A stretch of 64,000 nt of DNA, taken from the NCBI RefSeq assembly GCF_021869535.1, contig NW_026262668.1, positions 11,640,348-11,704,347 on the forward strand. The letters run 5' to 3'. Numbering within the stretch: the first letter of the stretch is position 1; each line of letters begins with the position of its first letter. Below, piece by piece: positions 41,401 through 63,695 of the stretch. The DNA comes from Mytilus californianus. Lineage: Eukaryota > Mollusca > Bivalvia > Mytilida > Mytilidae. Both the position numbers and the translations under genes were made by a program. A model generated the notes under the pieces. The model made no database searches, was not told the origin of the DNA, and was given only the letters and a program-made list of their open reading frames with translations.

Positions 41401-43994
41401 GATATTTTTGGAAAAAAAATGAAAAATTTAGCAATTTTTCCATTTGTAAAGGGGTATAACTCTCGAACAGTAAAAGTGACGCCCCCAAAATTCAAAATTG
41501 ATCTGTGTATTGTGGTAATAAGCATTGTGTATAAGTTTCATAACATTTGGATGCGGCAAACTTAAGTTAGAGAACGGAAATGAAAAATAGTGCAATTTTT
41601 CCATTTATAAAGGGCATAACTCTAGAACGGTTAAAGTGACGCCACCAAAATTCAAACTTGATCTGTGTTTTGTGGTAATAAACATTGTGTATAAGTTTGA
41701 TAACATTTGGTCGAGGCAAACTTAAGTTAGAGAACGGAAACCAATTTTGGGACGTACGGACGGACGGACGTACATACAGACGGACAAGGGTAAAACTTAA
41801 TGCCCCCTTTGCTTCGGCGGGGGGATAAAAAAATACAGGAAGTCATGACAAGTATCCCCAAATTGGCAATAAATTTCTATAACAAGAACATGTGTCCATA
41901 GATCGCCATTGTCCCACTCACATTATCACATTTCTATGTCCTGTAAACCATGAAATTTGGGGACAAAATGGTAATCTGGCACATAATTTAAACACTTCAT
42001 ATCATAATGAACATTAGTAATAATTTTTAAGTTGATGTGACGACAACTATATGGAAAAGTACCTTAACCAAAAAATTGAACCATAATTCTGATGTAAATT
42101 GATTAAACCAATTCACAAATATTTGGTCTCTGTAGACTTTAGAAGTGTATTTGCCTAACTGCCAAAGTTCTGTTTGTACAAAGAGTGCAGTCAAGTTTGA
42201 TGAATAAACAAAAACTAAAAATAAATTGATGTGGGTTCATATATGTATTGTTTCCCTAAACATGCTGAAGGTAAAAAACAAATCACCTTGAGCAGGATTT
42301 TTTAGAAATTTTCCAATTTTGATAAAAAAAATTGCAATAATTTCTGAACTCACAGTACTGATAATGAAAATTAATTAAACTGTTCACCTGTTCCTTTTCA
42401 GACAATGGTACCAACAAACTGCACAATAAACTGTTGTACAGTTCAGGGTGTACTAACCTTTAAGAACTGTGCATCCCAGATTAAGTCCTGAAGTAGAGTC
42501 TTCCTATTTGGGAGTGACAATGTATCTGTATCCATGGTAACAATACAAGCTCTCTTCTCACCAAAAGCACACAACTGGCCATTGCTGTCTAAAATATTAC
42601 AAATATGATATTCATTGAAATTTATATTGTTTAAGCATGAGGACCAGTCTTCAAATTAACCACTAGTCATTTTCTAAGTAAAACAAAATAGTTTTGACTT
42701 GTAAATAAAATCAGGGATGATAAAAGACCATTTTAGTCTCATTTTATTAAAATCCTTAAAATATATTGTCAAATACATTAGTATTTATTCAACATTTGCA
42801 AAAAATATGTAATTTTGCAATTCTGACATTTTTTGAAGGTAAAAGTATAAACATTAACATGCTGTACATCATTTTTAGTTAGTTTTTTCACAAACTTAAA
42901 TGCACTCAAAGGATTGATCAAAAGATAGTATTGTCATCAATGCAAGATGTAAATATGAAGTTGTTGAATGGTTATTTGGTCAATATAAAGTTTTGGCACA
43001 AGTATTAAAATGACATTCAAAACACAGAAAAGGAAGAACAACTAAACATCATTAAAAATTAAGAAAATATAAAACAATTTTCAGTTATCATCCAAAATCC
43101 TTAGCATGGAGTTTTACTTCTTTAAATAAATGATTACATTATTTCAGTCTAGACATTGGATGTGTGGATGTGTGTGTTGGTCACAGGAACATACCTGACC
43201 TAATACCATGAATTCTTGTACAAGTTAATGCTGATAATCTTTGTAAGCATTTGGTAGTTTCACTATCATACAAGTACAAGTAATCACCACAACCTGAAAC
43301 AAACATTGTCATTGGGTAGATTCACTATCATACAAGTACAAGTAATAACCACAGTCTGAAACAAACATTTGGTAGTTTTACTATCATACAAGTACAAGTA
43401 ATCACCACAAGCTGAAACAAACATTGGGTAGTTTCCCTATCATACAAGTATAAGTAATCACCACAACCTGAAACAAACATTGGGTAGTTCCACTATCATA
43501 CAAGTACAAGTATTCACCACAACCTGAAACAATGTCAAAATTAATAATTTGCTTCAAATATAATCTCTAATATTATCTAACATTACCTGTCTCCTTTAAC
43601 CGAATTGACTTTACTTTATAGCATACCCAGTCCAGAATGAAAAAAATGCAACAATCTCTACAATGTTTTATAGTAGTATCTAAATTATATATGGAAAAAA
43701 TAAAATCATAGTTTGTAAGTTCTTTGAAAGTAATTACATAAGAAATAATTCAATTACTCTGGTATGTCTTCAAATTCAGTATTACATTCCATTTTACTGG
43801 CAGGATTTGTTTTAGATTGGTTTTTATAAACCATAGGAAGACTTGTAAGATTGGTTTAATTTTAGATTTTCTAATTTCATTTGGTATATATATCTAATAC
43901 ATTGTACTCCATACAAACCTGCAATAATGTATGTGCCTTCTACATGAAGTGCTGTAACTGGCCCAGTATGGTATATACATTTAGCATTCTCCAT
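18253..43994 (-). CDS. WDR6: WDR6, WD40 scaffold for tRNA wobble 2'-O-methylation, complete
   Basis: WDR6 (yeast Trm734) binds FTSJ1 for 2'-O-methylation of tRNA position 34. Coding exons on the minus strand, in order: 43994-43919, 43293-43195, 42588-42458, 40477-40371, 39479-39332, 38362-38120, 37461-37399, 36141-36094, 35735-35628, 31098-31037, 29797-29655, 28831-28713, 27470-27282, 26835-26677, 25850-25773, 25227-25048, 24270-24213, 23769-23713, 23396-23009, 22232-21721, 20492-20358, 20089-19995, 19011-18938 and 18319-18253. All junctions are GT-AG and phase-consistent; the sum is 3339 nt, 1112 residues plus TAA (human about 1120). The ATG follows an in-frame upstream TAA. Diagnostic stretches are ILAAGTVTNQVLLW, SVSDDRSIRIW, FKGHKGKSIWSL, VTGGGDTSIRLW, LHGRETTCIRH, SAGTDGRIALW and SGGDDNALVL. 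Less sure is the start of exon 19, chosen by phase and a weak acceptor. Confidence 0.95.
19190..19556. repeat. 72-bp tandem repeat, five copies, in WDR6 intron 22
   Basis: Five units, spaced 72 bp, share 'taccaaacaacaagacaagt', 'acagtcaaacctgctataaa' and 'ggtcacctccttaaggaaaa'. The period is a multiple of three and stop-free on both strands, so long open frames appear on each (19181-19579 plus; 19123-19554 minus). Neither has a start context, splice support or a recognisable domain, so I treat both as artefacts. Words of the 'cctgctataaaggtcacc' type are widespread in molluscan DNA as far as I recall. Confidence 0.9.
20481..21475 (-). repeat. ~32-bp minisatellite in WDR6 intron 20, built on the exon 21 acceptor
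   Basis: About thirty units of 31-35 bp run from the exon 21 boundary to 21475. On the gene strand the units read 'tataattacagatggtagat', where the real exon begins at the 'atggtagat'. The first unit is the genuine splice acceptor of exon 21 (acceptor AG at 20494-20493), so the array is an amplification of that junction. Two unit types alternate: one keeps 'ttacag', the other reads 'attactgatgg' or 'attactgacgg' and has lost the AG. Confidence 0.88.
21721..23396 (-). CDS. WDR6: WDR6 exons 19-20: last-propeller blades with a long Ser/Asn-rich acidic loop
   Basis: Exon 19 (388 nt) carries the LHTLRDHISNVKCMASC and YLVFTGGARAQLVISRI stretches, a basic segment EEWLTRKQKKAKSFRSNPET and LYVVGAACSDGNIR. 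Exon 20 (512 nt), the largest, has RRLLFLSAGTDGRIALWDIS and then about 100 residues (roughly 885-988) with no WD signature. That stretch is rich in Ser, Asn, Glu and Asp, e.g. FKDTSNSDSNYTSITNVGEA, and ends LQSGVNGLSSLQLNG before the next blade in exon 21. I read it as a disordered loop between strands. Human WDR6 also has variable loops, but I cannot align this one from memory. Confidence 0.88.
23928..24140. repeat. Foldback MITE (family M), copy 1, WDR6 intron 17
   Basis: The ends are 'tactgtggattcattataat' and 'aaataaatgaatccacagta', inverted relative to each other. Inside, 'accaattttcgtgg' pairs with 'ccacgaaaattggt', giving arms of about 50-70 bp and a ~213-bp element bounded by TA. Other copies are 50710-50913 (intact), 24721-24904 and 40123-40332 (worn), and a fragment near 29531-29600. 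Confidence 0.85.
24721..24904. repeat. Foldback MITE (family M), worn copy, WDR6 intron 16
   Basis: 'tactgtga' at the left and 'gaatccatggta' at the right bound the same internal words as copy 1 (gggtaccaattttc; gaaaattggtatccc; gtggttcacctg). It is more diverged than the 23928 copy only 600 bp away, so the two insertions differ in age. Confidence 0.7.
24942..25040. repeat. Two-copy ~52-bp tandem duplication next to the WDR6 exon 16 donor
   Basis: 'gatacttatatatataatct' followed by 'gaacagagta' is repeated as 'gatacttatacatatataat' followed by 'ctgaacagaatctt'. Each is preceded by 'gtcttgaa(t/c)cta'. The second copy ends beside the exon 16 donor. Confidence 0.75.
25048..27470 (-). CDS. WDR6: WDR6 exons 13-16: middle region with the CGGGHR signature
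   Basis: Exons 13-16 are again phase 0 throughout. Exon 13 has RWVSAVTLSTDRKSLICGDR and GTVHVYRWGEP, exon 14 has IHGKTGVTDICSADNTIYTA then GRDGHYRQF, exon 15 has FDWLDKLELRPDGDIYIYGF, and exon 16 has KLVKIPCGGGHRTWDC near residue 610. HGK-GVT, TAGRDG and CGGGHR-W are family signatures. The donor of exon 16 is flanked downstream by a recent two-copy ~52-bp duplication (24942-25040 on the plus strand). Confidence 0.9.
25330..25593. repeat. Interspersed element with 'gacggacagacagac' run, WDR6 intron 15
   Basis: Two related words, 'aaaagtgcggaaatctgatt' (25338) and 'aaaagtgtggaaaactgatt' (25494), flank a body with 'ccataactctgcacaaaatt'. The right end is 'ggatggacagacagacagac' then 'cccttcgacttcgtcggtag'. 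The composition is typical of the bivalve elements in this window (compare 41750-41830). An 88-codon open frame here is not a gene. Confidence 0.55.
27505..27780. repeat. Interspersed repeat, WDR6 intron 12
   Basis: The segment contains 'ggaatgtgtcaaagagacaa', 'caacccaac', 'atcccgcacccggaggcggg' and 'acaaaggccgggttaaac'. Its G+C is higher than that of the surrounding intron. I recall similar words as a very common repeat in mussel sequence data; within the window I see no second copy, so this rests on memory. Confidence 0.45.
28088..28545 (-). repeat. Family F repeat with 'tgaaatgtctcgcctg' terminus, WDR6 intron 12
   Basis: It starts 'gagtgcacacgctgaaatgt', the inverse of the right end of the element at 61841-62499 ('gagacatttcagtatgtgca'). 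The body has three ~130-bp units with 'ccatgaaaatgaggtcaa', 'cagacatgta' and 'caccaaatatagttgacc'. It is therefore an inverted, shortened copy of that family. Confidence 0.7.
29798..31036 (-). other. WDR6 intron 10, little recognisable content
   Basis: This intron separates exons 10 and 11. About 29995-30300 has a moderately G+C-richer patch with short open frames on both strands (30006-30233 plus, 30191-30409 minus) but no splice-supported protein features. I see no clear repeat boundaries. Confidence 0.4.
32193..34090 (-). repeat. Composite element A, copy 2, inverted and nested inside element B
   Basis: The ends 'gcgcagcttgatacgaccgc' (left) and 'tttttttgcggtcgtata' (right) are those of copy 1 in reverse. 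The 'gcatatcaaagaacccc' array (32390-33360, about seven units) is the reverse of the copy 1 array at 12340-12980, and 33680-33970 keeps about two of the 161-bp units. The 35-bp array of copy 1 is absent and two hairpins (33451-33632) are present instead. 'ataaaa' flanks both sides, a possible target duplication. Confidence 0.75.
33451..33632. repeat. Two tandem short foldback hairpins inside element A copy 2
   Basis: 33451-33526 and 33557-33632 are both 76 bp long. Each starts with 'ataatttaaaagcagtgtaa', followed by 'gggaagtaac' or 'gggagataat', and closes with the near-perfect inverse 'ttacactgttttaaattat' or 'ttacactgctttaaattat'. Arms are about 30 bp with a ~15-bp loop. Confidence 0.85.
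35628..38362 (-). CDS. WDR6: WDR6 exons 6-9: core blades of the N-terminal propeller
   Basis: Exons 6 to 9 all begin and end in phase 0. Exon 6 carries GVIFSVRY, then the best WD signature of the gene, SDDRSIRIW, and LHVLYGHSARVWDINLL. Exons 7 and 8 (63 and 48 nt) carry VWNYSGEVIQKFKGHK and GKSIWSLSADKKEQFF, and exon 9 carries VTGGGDTSIRLWKLNV. GH...SIW and TGGGD...LWKL are the hallmarks I used to call WDR6 rather than another WD40 protein. Skipping any one of these exons would keep the reading frame but delete part of a blade. Confidence 0.9.
36142..37398 (-). other. WDR6 intron 7
   Basis: A fragment of the 'gagatgagacaactttccacc' family (family H) lies at about 36325-36395, with 'aggcctccgtat' as its right word. 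The rest shows no strong repeat. Several short plus-strand open frames (36481-36711, 36708-36929, 37093-37308) have no recognisable features. Confidence 0.4.
39692..39800 (+). repeat. Family H repeat fragment, WDR6 intron 4
   Basis: Words 'gggagatgttgtatgattgc', 'caatgagacaac', 'ataggtcaccatatgacctt' and 'caac' appear in the same order at 53118-53230 and 59810-59900. The inverse 'ttgcctcattggcaatcata' is seen at 17365, 34735, 44710 and 48785. I read it as a highly copied SINE- or MITE-like tail. Confidence 0.65.
39942..40108 (-). other. Orphan exon-like segment in WDR6 intron 4 (unrecognised)
   Basis: On the minus strand, 'ttttttactgcag' is followed by 167 nt open in one frame, then 'attattcag' and the donor 'gtatgcc'. 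The open frame reads VRGWMHLQVDPTTLNKSKNK and GNAENLRLQMVTHCCELI. I do not recognise a family. Exons 4 and 5 of WDR6 join in phase directly (ILYCARF) without it, and splicing it in from exon 4 puts it in a frame that meets a stop. It could be a cryptic exon, a captured piece of another gene or chance. The acceptor sits just beside a MITE (40123-40332). Confidence 0.35.
40123..40332. repeat. Foldback MITE (family M), worn copy, WDR6 intron 4
   Basis: The left end 'tactgtgaattcatcaatat' and right end 'aaatataaatgaattcacag' are inverted. The inside keeps 'gggtactaattttcatggtt' and 'gaaaatccatatcca'. It adjoins the orphan exon-like segment on its left. Confidence 0.75.
40722..41832 (+). repeat. 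Composite element C, copy 1, WDR6 intron 3
   Basis: It opens 'gtgtccacatgtggacacag' then 'atgcccccgcctgcc' and closes 'ggacgtacggacggacggac' then 'cccctttgcttcggcggggg'. The body has about six units of ~130-160 bp with 'cataactctagaacgg', 'gttagagaacggaaac' and 'cataacatttggttgagg'. An inverted copy lies at 47318-48392. No transposase frame is visible. Confidence 0.75.
41833..43194 (-). other. WDR6 introns around exon 3
   Basis: Apart from exon 3 (42458-42588) I see no repeat boundaries or supported coding segments. The sequence is plain AT-rich intron. Confidence 0.5.
43249..43532 (-). repeat. 56-bp tandem repeat carrying the WDR6 exon 2 acceptor and exon start
   Basis: The word 'ctatcatacaagtacaagta' occurs at 43263, 43325, 43381, 43437 (one change) and 43493, so the step is 62, 56, 56 and 56 bp. 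On the gene strand each copy contains 'gtttcag' and then exon-2-like sequence (TGTGGTGATTACTTGTAC). The lowest-coordinate copy is the real start of exon 2; the other four lie upstream in intron 1 and keep an AG at the acceptor position. Confidence 0.9.
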
Positions 43995-44377
43995 TGCAGA
44001 CAATATTTTGTATATTTATATAGAAGAAACATCTGCATAAAGCAAACAAATTCTAAACACCATTATACTGCAACAGAAAAAAGAAAAGATGATCAGAATT
44101 ATTTTATTTGAATTAAATTTACAAAAAAATGTACAATGCAATCTGTGAATCGGCGAAAGAGTAAACGAGATAACAGTCTACTTTCAACCAAAACATTATT
44201 TTGGCATCTTTTGAAAAAAAAACATTCTAACCAGATTATGTCTTTTTTCAATTTCCAGAAATTCCCTTCTAGGTGCCACAAGAGGAAAAATAACTATACT
44301 ATGCATTGTATCAATCTAATGAGTTAAGTCCTTTTCAACTGATTTTTATAGTTAGTTTATTGTTTGTTCTTATGTTG

Positions 44378-44745
44378 TGCTGTTACAGCACAGTCCCAGG
44401 TTATGGGAGGGTAAGGCACCTGCAAAAATGTTTAACCCTGTTACATTCTGTATGTGCCTGTCCCAAGTCAGGAGCATGTAATTCTGCGGTTGTTGTTTGT
44501 TACTGTACATCATATTTGTTTTTCATTTATTGTTTTGTACATAAATAAGGCCGAAAGTTTTCTGGTTTAAATTGTATACATATGTCATTTCATGGCCTTT
44601 AAAAGCTTGGTATGCAGTATGGGTTTTGCTCATTGTTGAAGGCAATACAGTGACCTATACATGTAGATGCTAACTTCTACATCATTTAATCTCTGGTGGA
44701 GAATTTTCTCATTGGCAATCATACCACATCTTCTTATTTATTTAA
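44378..44745 (-). repeat. Interspersed repeat with 'attggcaatcataccacat' end
   Basis: It contains 'cagtcccaggttatgggagg', 'ctgtgtatgtgcctgtccc'-like words, 'aaataaggccgaaagttttc', 'tgggttttgctcattgttga' and the terminal 'ctcattggcaatcatacca'. The last word is the inverse of family H. The whole block is typical of a short retroelement in mussels as far as I recall. Confidence 0.5.
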
Positions 44746-45311
44746 CATGTTTAAAGGTGCTGATTTTGACAGGTGCCAAAATTATCTAGGTACCATATTG
44801 ACTAGTTAAGGAGAACATCAGCATTCAAGGAACTGTCAGTATTCAGTGAAAATTAAGCAATTTACGTGGACAAAGTTAAATATAATTTGATACTTGAAAA
44901 GGCAAATGTATAAGCAGGAATTCATTGCAAGTAATGGGGAGGTATACTCAACCGAGTATATGGTAAGCAGGATGTTTATGTTACCTGTTACAGTGTTCTC
45001 CCCAGGCCCTTATAGGACCGCAGGCCCGCAATGTATATTTTTTTACCGTGGTAGTATCAGTCTTACCACGATGTATAATTTTTGTCCGTGTTGCTAAAAT
45101 TTTCAGTAAAAAAATCGTAAATCGGTACAGTGTATTAACTTATTGTTTCAATACTGTACAGGAACCAGCAAGTCCTGATTATCATGATGTCTCCTAAAAG
45201 TTTTATTCGGTTTTCATTATCACAATTATTCTATATCACTCATTGACATCAATATGTTGATGCCTTAAATCTAGACAATTTGGATCCCTGACAGTCTTCA
45301 CTTTTTATTAA

Positions 45312-45312
<1 letters not shown>

Positions 45313-45352
<40 letters not shown>

Positions 45353-45542
45353 CATTTAACGCTACTTTCACTGTTAGCCATTTTGTGGTAGGAAAACTGA
45401 TTATCCTATTCAATTAAGATTGAAGTCGAATGCACCTGCCATGTGCAGGACTCAGACTCATAACCTCAGCATTGACAGGCTCATGTCAGATATAGTAGTT
45501 GAACTACTTAGACCACTCTGGCACTCGGCGACTGAGGCCCAT
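45313..45542 (-). repeat. tRNA-derived SINE, copy 1, with (ATTG)n tail
   Basis: Read on the minus strand, the element begins 'gcctcagtcgccgagtgcca' and has an A-box-like 'gagtgccagagtgg'. About 50 bp later comes a B-box-like 'gttatgagtctgagtcc', then a body with 'tcaatcttaattgaatagga'. On the plus strand the end is an (ATTG)n microsatellite at 45313-45351. The related copy at 53794-54049 shares 'caatcttaattga' and the box spacing. tRNA-like boxes plus a simple-repeat tail define a SINE. Confidence 0.75.
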
Positions 45543-45596
45543 TTTTTATTAAAAGCAGTGTTGCTGTAACTGAAGACTTCAAGGAACTATAAAATG

Positions 45597-46441
45597 ATCT
45601 TCTAAGACATCATAATTATTTGGACTACATTGTTGATTGATCTAAGCATACATGTGGGCAAAGGAAAAAGGAGTTGGCCTGTTTCTTACACGTGGTTTTA
45701 TCTTTGTATGGGCCCGATTTAAAAAAAAATAAAAATGCTCAAATATGACACTCGTAGAAGTTGTATATTTTTGTGTGTATTGCATACATCTACCCTTATT
45801 TCAATCTTTAGCATTAGCAAGCTGCAAATTCAACTTTCCATTTAGCCGGAAGTACAGAATTAGCAATACATTTAGAGTCGGAACCGGTGTATTATTCAAA
45901 GTGAAAGTTGACACACCACGGTGCCGCCGACAGTGTCGACTAAGAAGGCTTCAACATGTTTTCGTTCAGTTAAAGATGTGACAGTAGTTTTTCTGACTGC
46001 AATTCTTAATTGAAATGCACGTAGTTCATACAGAAAATAACAACAGCTTAATATTACATATAAAAAAAGCCAAAGACTTTTTATATTTTAAGTAGTAAGT
46101 TTCCAAATAAGTCTAGGGCAGAGAAAACCATCCCAGAAGCTTTAGAATATTTATATATTTTTGAAGCTTGGCCTGTGTTTCATCAAAGATTTATATAGTA
46201 AGAACCTTCTTACTATGAGGAGGTGGACAGCTTTTGAGGGAGGTGGGAGACAAAAAATGAGTGGGAGAGAAAAAACAGATTCTGAAAGTGGGAGGTGGGA
46301 GGTTGGAGAAAGGTACCCCCTGTCCACCCCCTCATGATCTACTATAAAATCCTTAGTTCATAAAAAATCTAATGACTAAAATAGATTTTTGTGAAACACA
46401 GGACTGGGGCTAGTCCAAATAATTATGACATCTTAGAAGGC
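45597..46441. repeat. 845-bp foldback element in the divergent intergenic region
   Basis: 'cttctaagacatcataatta' plus 'tttggacta' (from 45599) is matched in inverse by 'tagtccaaataattatgaca' plus 'tcttagaag' (to 46440), about 27 of 29 positions. A second inverted pair lies inside: 'ctgtgtttcatcaaagattt' near 46170 and 'gatttttgtgaaacacag' near 46385. The interior has no credible gene; the 78-codon frame at 45745-45981 shows no domain. Confidence 0.7.
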
Positions 46442-46713
46442 TGATTATTTTTTTTTTGCTTTTACCATGTTTAATAACATGAGGGATCTATAAAAATCTA
46501 AATCGAAAAAAAAAACCTCATCAGTCAGCATGTTTAACTAGACTAGCCTGGGGCTAGACATTATTTTACATAGCATGGATTTATTATTTTATTAATTACA
46601 TTACAGTAGTCTCTGATTCCTTTACTTGGACATCCTCCATTTGATAGTAAAACAGAAAACATGTGTGTTCTTTTGGTTATGCAGGATACACAAATATACA
46701 ATCATGTACTGAA

Positions 46714-46872
46714 CAGAGGCAGATTTAGGGGTAACCCAGGGTGTCCGGTCCCCCTCTTTTGTGGGAATAATTTGGTTGATTATTTAGGGAATCACTGAAG
46801 CATGACTAAGCGGGCCCCCTCTTATGGCAGTCAGTGGGCCCCCCCTTATGAAAATTTATGGATCCGCCACTG
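46714..46872 (+). repeat. hAT-like MITE with 5-bp target duplication
   Basis: The ends 'cagaggcagatttagggg' and 'atggatccgccactg' are short inverted repeats (cag-ggc / gcc-ctg). The interior has G-poor/C-rich words 'gcgggccccctcttatggc' and 'gtgggcccccccttatgaaa'. 'ctgaa' occurs directly before the left end and after the right end, giving a 5-bp duplication. I recall this as a widespread bivalve hAT MITE. Confidence 0.7.
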
Positions 46873-47317
46873 CTGAACTTGAGTAACATCACCTGGCATT
46901 ATATGGATTGAGGGACATGTTGCATAATAAGCAAACTTTTGTCCAGAATTAATTCAAAATTGAGTCCTCTACCTTTATTTTAAGTCTGAAATCATTTGAA
47001 TCGATAAAAATTTTTTTGCAATAAAACGTGATTTTAAGTTTTTTTCAACTTTTCTCAAAGTATAACTTAGCTTTTTTAAAGAATATAATCTAGATAAACA
47101 TATCAACTGAGCAAATTAACTTTTATATCACTAAGCATGATAAAAATTTAGAGTCATCTGGATCTCTAGGTAAAAATCACTTGAGTAGTATATGTTAATT
47201 TTGTTCTTAGAAGTCACCTCTTTTAAGTAGCATATTTCCAGCTAACCCCCCTGGCAATTGACCACTGTGACCTGAGAACACTAAACATTTTACTGAGAAT
47301 ATTACTTTTTTATTATG

Positions 47318-48392
47318 CCCCAGCTGTAGCGGAGGCGGCATTAAGTTTTACCCTTGTCCATCTGTACGTCCAGCTGTACGTCGGTACATACGTCCAAAAA
47401 TTGGTTTCTGTTCTCTAACTTTAGTTTACCTAAACCAAATGTTATGAAACTTATACACAATGCTTATTACCTTAAAACACAGATCAATTTTGAATTTTGG
47501 TGGCATCACTTTAACCGTTCTAGAGTTATGCCCCTTTACAAATGGAAAATTGCTAAATTTTTTGTTTCCATTCTCTTACTTCAGTTTGCCTCAACCAAAT
47601 GTTATGAAACTTTTACACAATGCTTATAACCACAAAACACAGATCAAGAATGAATTTTGGTGGCGTCACTTTTACCGTTCTAGATTTATGCCCCTTGATA
47701 AATGGAAAAATTGCAAAATTTTAGTTTCCGTTCTCTTATTTAAGTTTGCCTCAACCAAATGTTATGAAACTTATTCACAATGCTTATAACCACAAAACAC
47801 AGATCAAGATTGAATTTTGGTGGCGTCACTTTTACCGTTCTAGATTTATGCCCCTTGATAAATGGAAAAATTGCAAAATTTTAGTTTCCGTTCTCTTATT
47901 TAAGTTTGCCTCAACCAAATGTTATGAAACTTATTCACAATGCTTATAACCACAAAACACTGATCAAGTTTGAATTTTGGTGGTGTCATTTTGCCGTTCT
48001 AAAGTTATGCCCCTCTACAAATAGAAAAATTGCTGAATCTTTTCGTTTCCATTCTCTTACTTTAGTTTGCCTCAACTAAGTGTTATAAAACCTACACACA
48101 ATTCTCATTACCACAAAACACAGATCAAGTTCGAATTTTGGTGGCGTCACTTTTGCTGTTCTAGAGTTATGCCCCTCTACAAATGGAAAAATTGCTGAAT
48201 TTTTGTTTTCATTCTCTTACTTTAGTTTGCCTCAACCAAATGTTGTGAAACGTATACACAATGCTTATTACCACAAAACTCAGATCAAGTACAAATTTGG
48301 GTAGCGTCACTTTTACAGTTCTTGAGTTATATCTCTTGATAACATTATATGCAAGCGGGGGCATCATCTGTGTCCCATGGACACATTCCCCA
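47318..48392 (-). repeat. Composite element C, copy 2 (inverted)
   Basis: The left end 'gcggaggcggcattaagttt' and right end 'gcgggggcatcatctgtgtc' then 'ccatggacacattcccc' are the inverse of copy 1. Six to seven units of ~140 bp carry 'caaccaaatgttatgaaact' and 'gaattttggtggcgtcactt'. Two neighbouring units (near 47630-47800 and 47800-47960) are almost identical over about 155 bp, which produces the repeated open frames here. They are not genes. Confidence 0.75.
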
Positions 48393-48998
48393 TTTATTGC
48401 ATAATCTTAAAGCTTAGATTTTAAAGTTTTTGGGGAAATATAGTGGTTCTGTTAGGAAAAATCCAATGAATTTGGATCAAGCATTTGAAAAATGCCTAAA
48501 TTCACTCAAAAAACTGCATATATGCCATCAAATCATAAGGATTTACTTATACTCCCTTCCATGCAAAAATAAGTAGTAAGAGCATGTCTTACCTTCTTAA
48601 TATTAATCACAATGCACAAGTTCAATTGTTCAAAAAGATGCATTGTTTAAAAATATTGTGTTAAACATTAGATGGATTTATGAACCAGTAAGCATCTGTA
48701 ATCTGATTTAACATTGCAGTGTACACAAACTCAATACAGAATACATAAAGAAGGACTATAAGAAGAATAATACTATGGTCATCATGGTGGATAGTTGTCT
48801 CATTGGCTATCTTACCACATATAGTTATTTTGACATATTAGAAACAGTAAGAGTAATTAGAGTTTTTTTGTCTCTTTGTTATGGATGTATTGAAAATTCA
48901 ATTTTAAGGAGAATGTTAGTTTAGCAAAATAAAAATAGATAAATAAAGTACAAATATTTTTATGATAAGACTAGTTTTTATTCAATCTTTTATAGAAA

Positions 48999-63653
<14,655 letters not shown>

Positions 63654-63695
63654 GTTTGTAGAAATGTTATTCTGGAAAAAGTCTTACAAAGGAGC
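63654..63695 (+). repeat. Decayed copy of the SKIC2 exon 15 end in the next intron
   Basis: Exon 15 ends 'gtagaaatgttgttccaaaa' with 'aggtcttgtcaag'. It is followed at 63657 by 'gtagaaatgttattctggaa' with 'aaagtcttacaaagg'. The match covers about 35 bp, with the real donor lying between the two copies. Confidence 0.75.

Larger units (their letters stand above)
43995..48998. promoter_or_regulatory. Divergent intergenic region between WDR6 and SKIC2
   Basis: The two start codons face away from each other across about 5 kb, so both promoters and 5' UTR exons must lie here. I cannot place a transcription start or core promoter. Much of the space is repeats: 44378-44745, SINE 45313-45542, foldback 45597-46441, hAT-like MITE 46714-46872 and element C 47318-48392. 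Non-repeat candidates for promoter DNA are 43995-44370 beside WDR6 and 48400-48995 beside SKIC2. Confidence 0.45.

Noticed and set aside
45390..45530. Possible functional tRNA gene (A- and B-box-like words)
   Set aside because: No complete cloverleaf; box sequence, body and simple-repeat tail fit a SINE.
47354..47949. Three overlapping frames with repeated YETYSQCL endings
   Set aside because: They are translations of the ~140-bp units of element C, with no domain.
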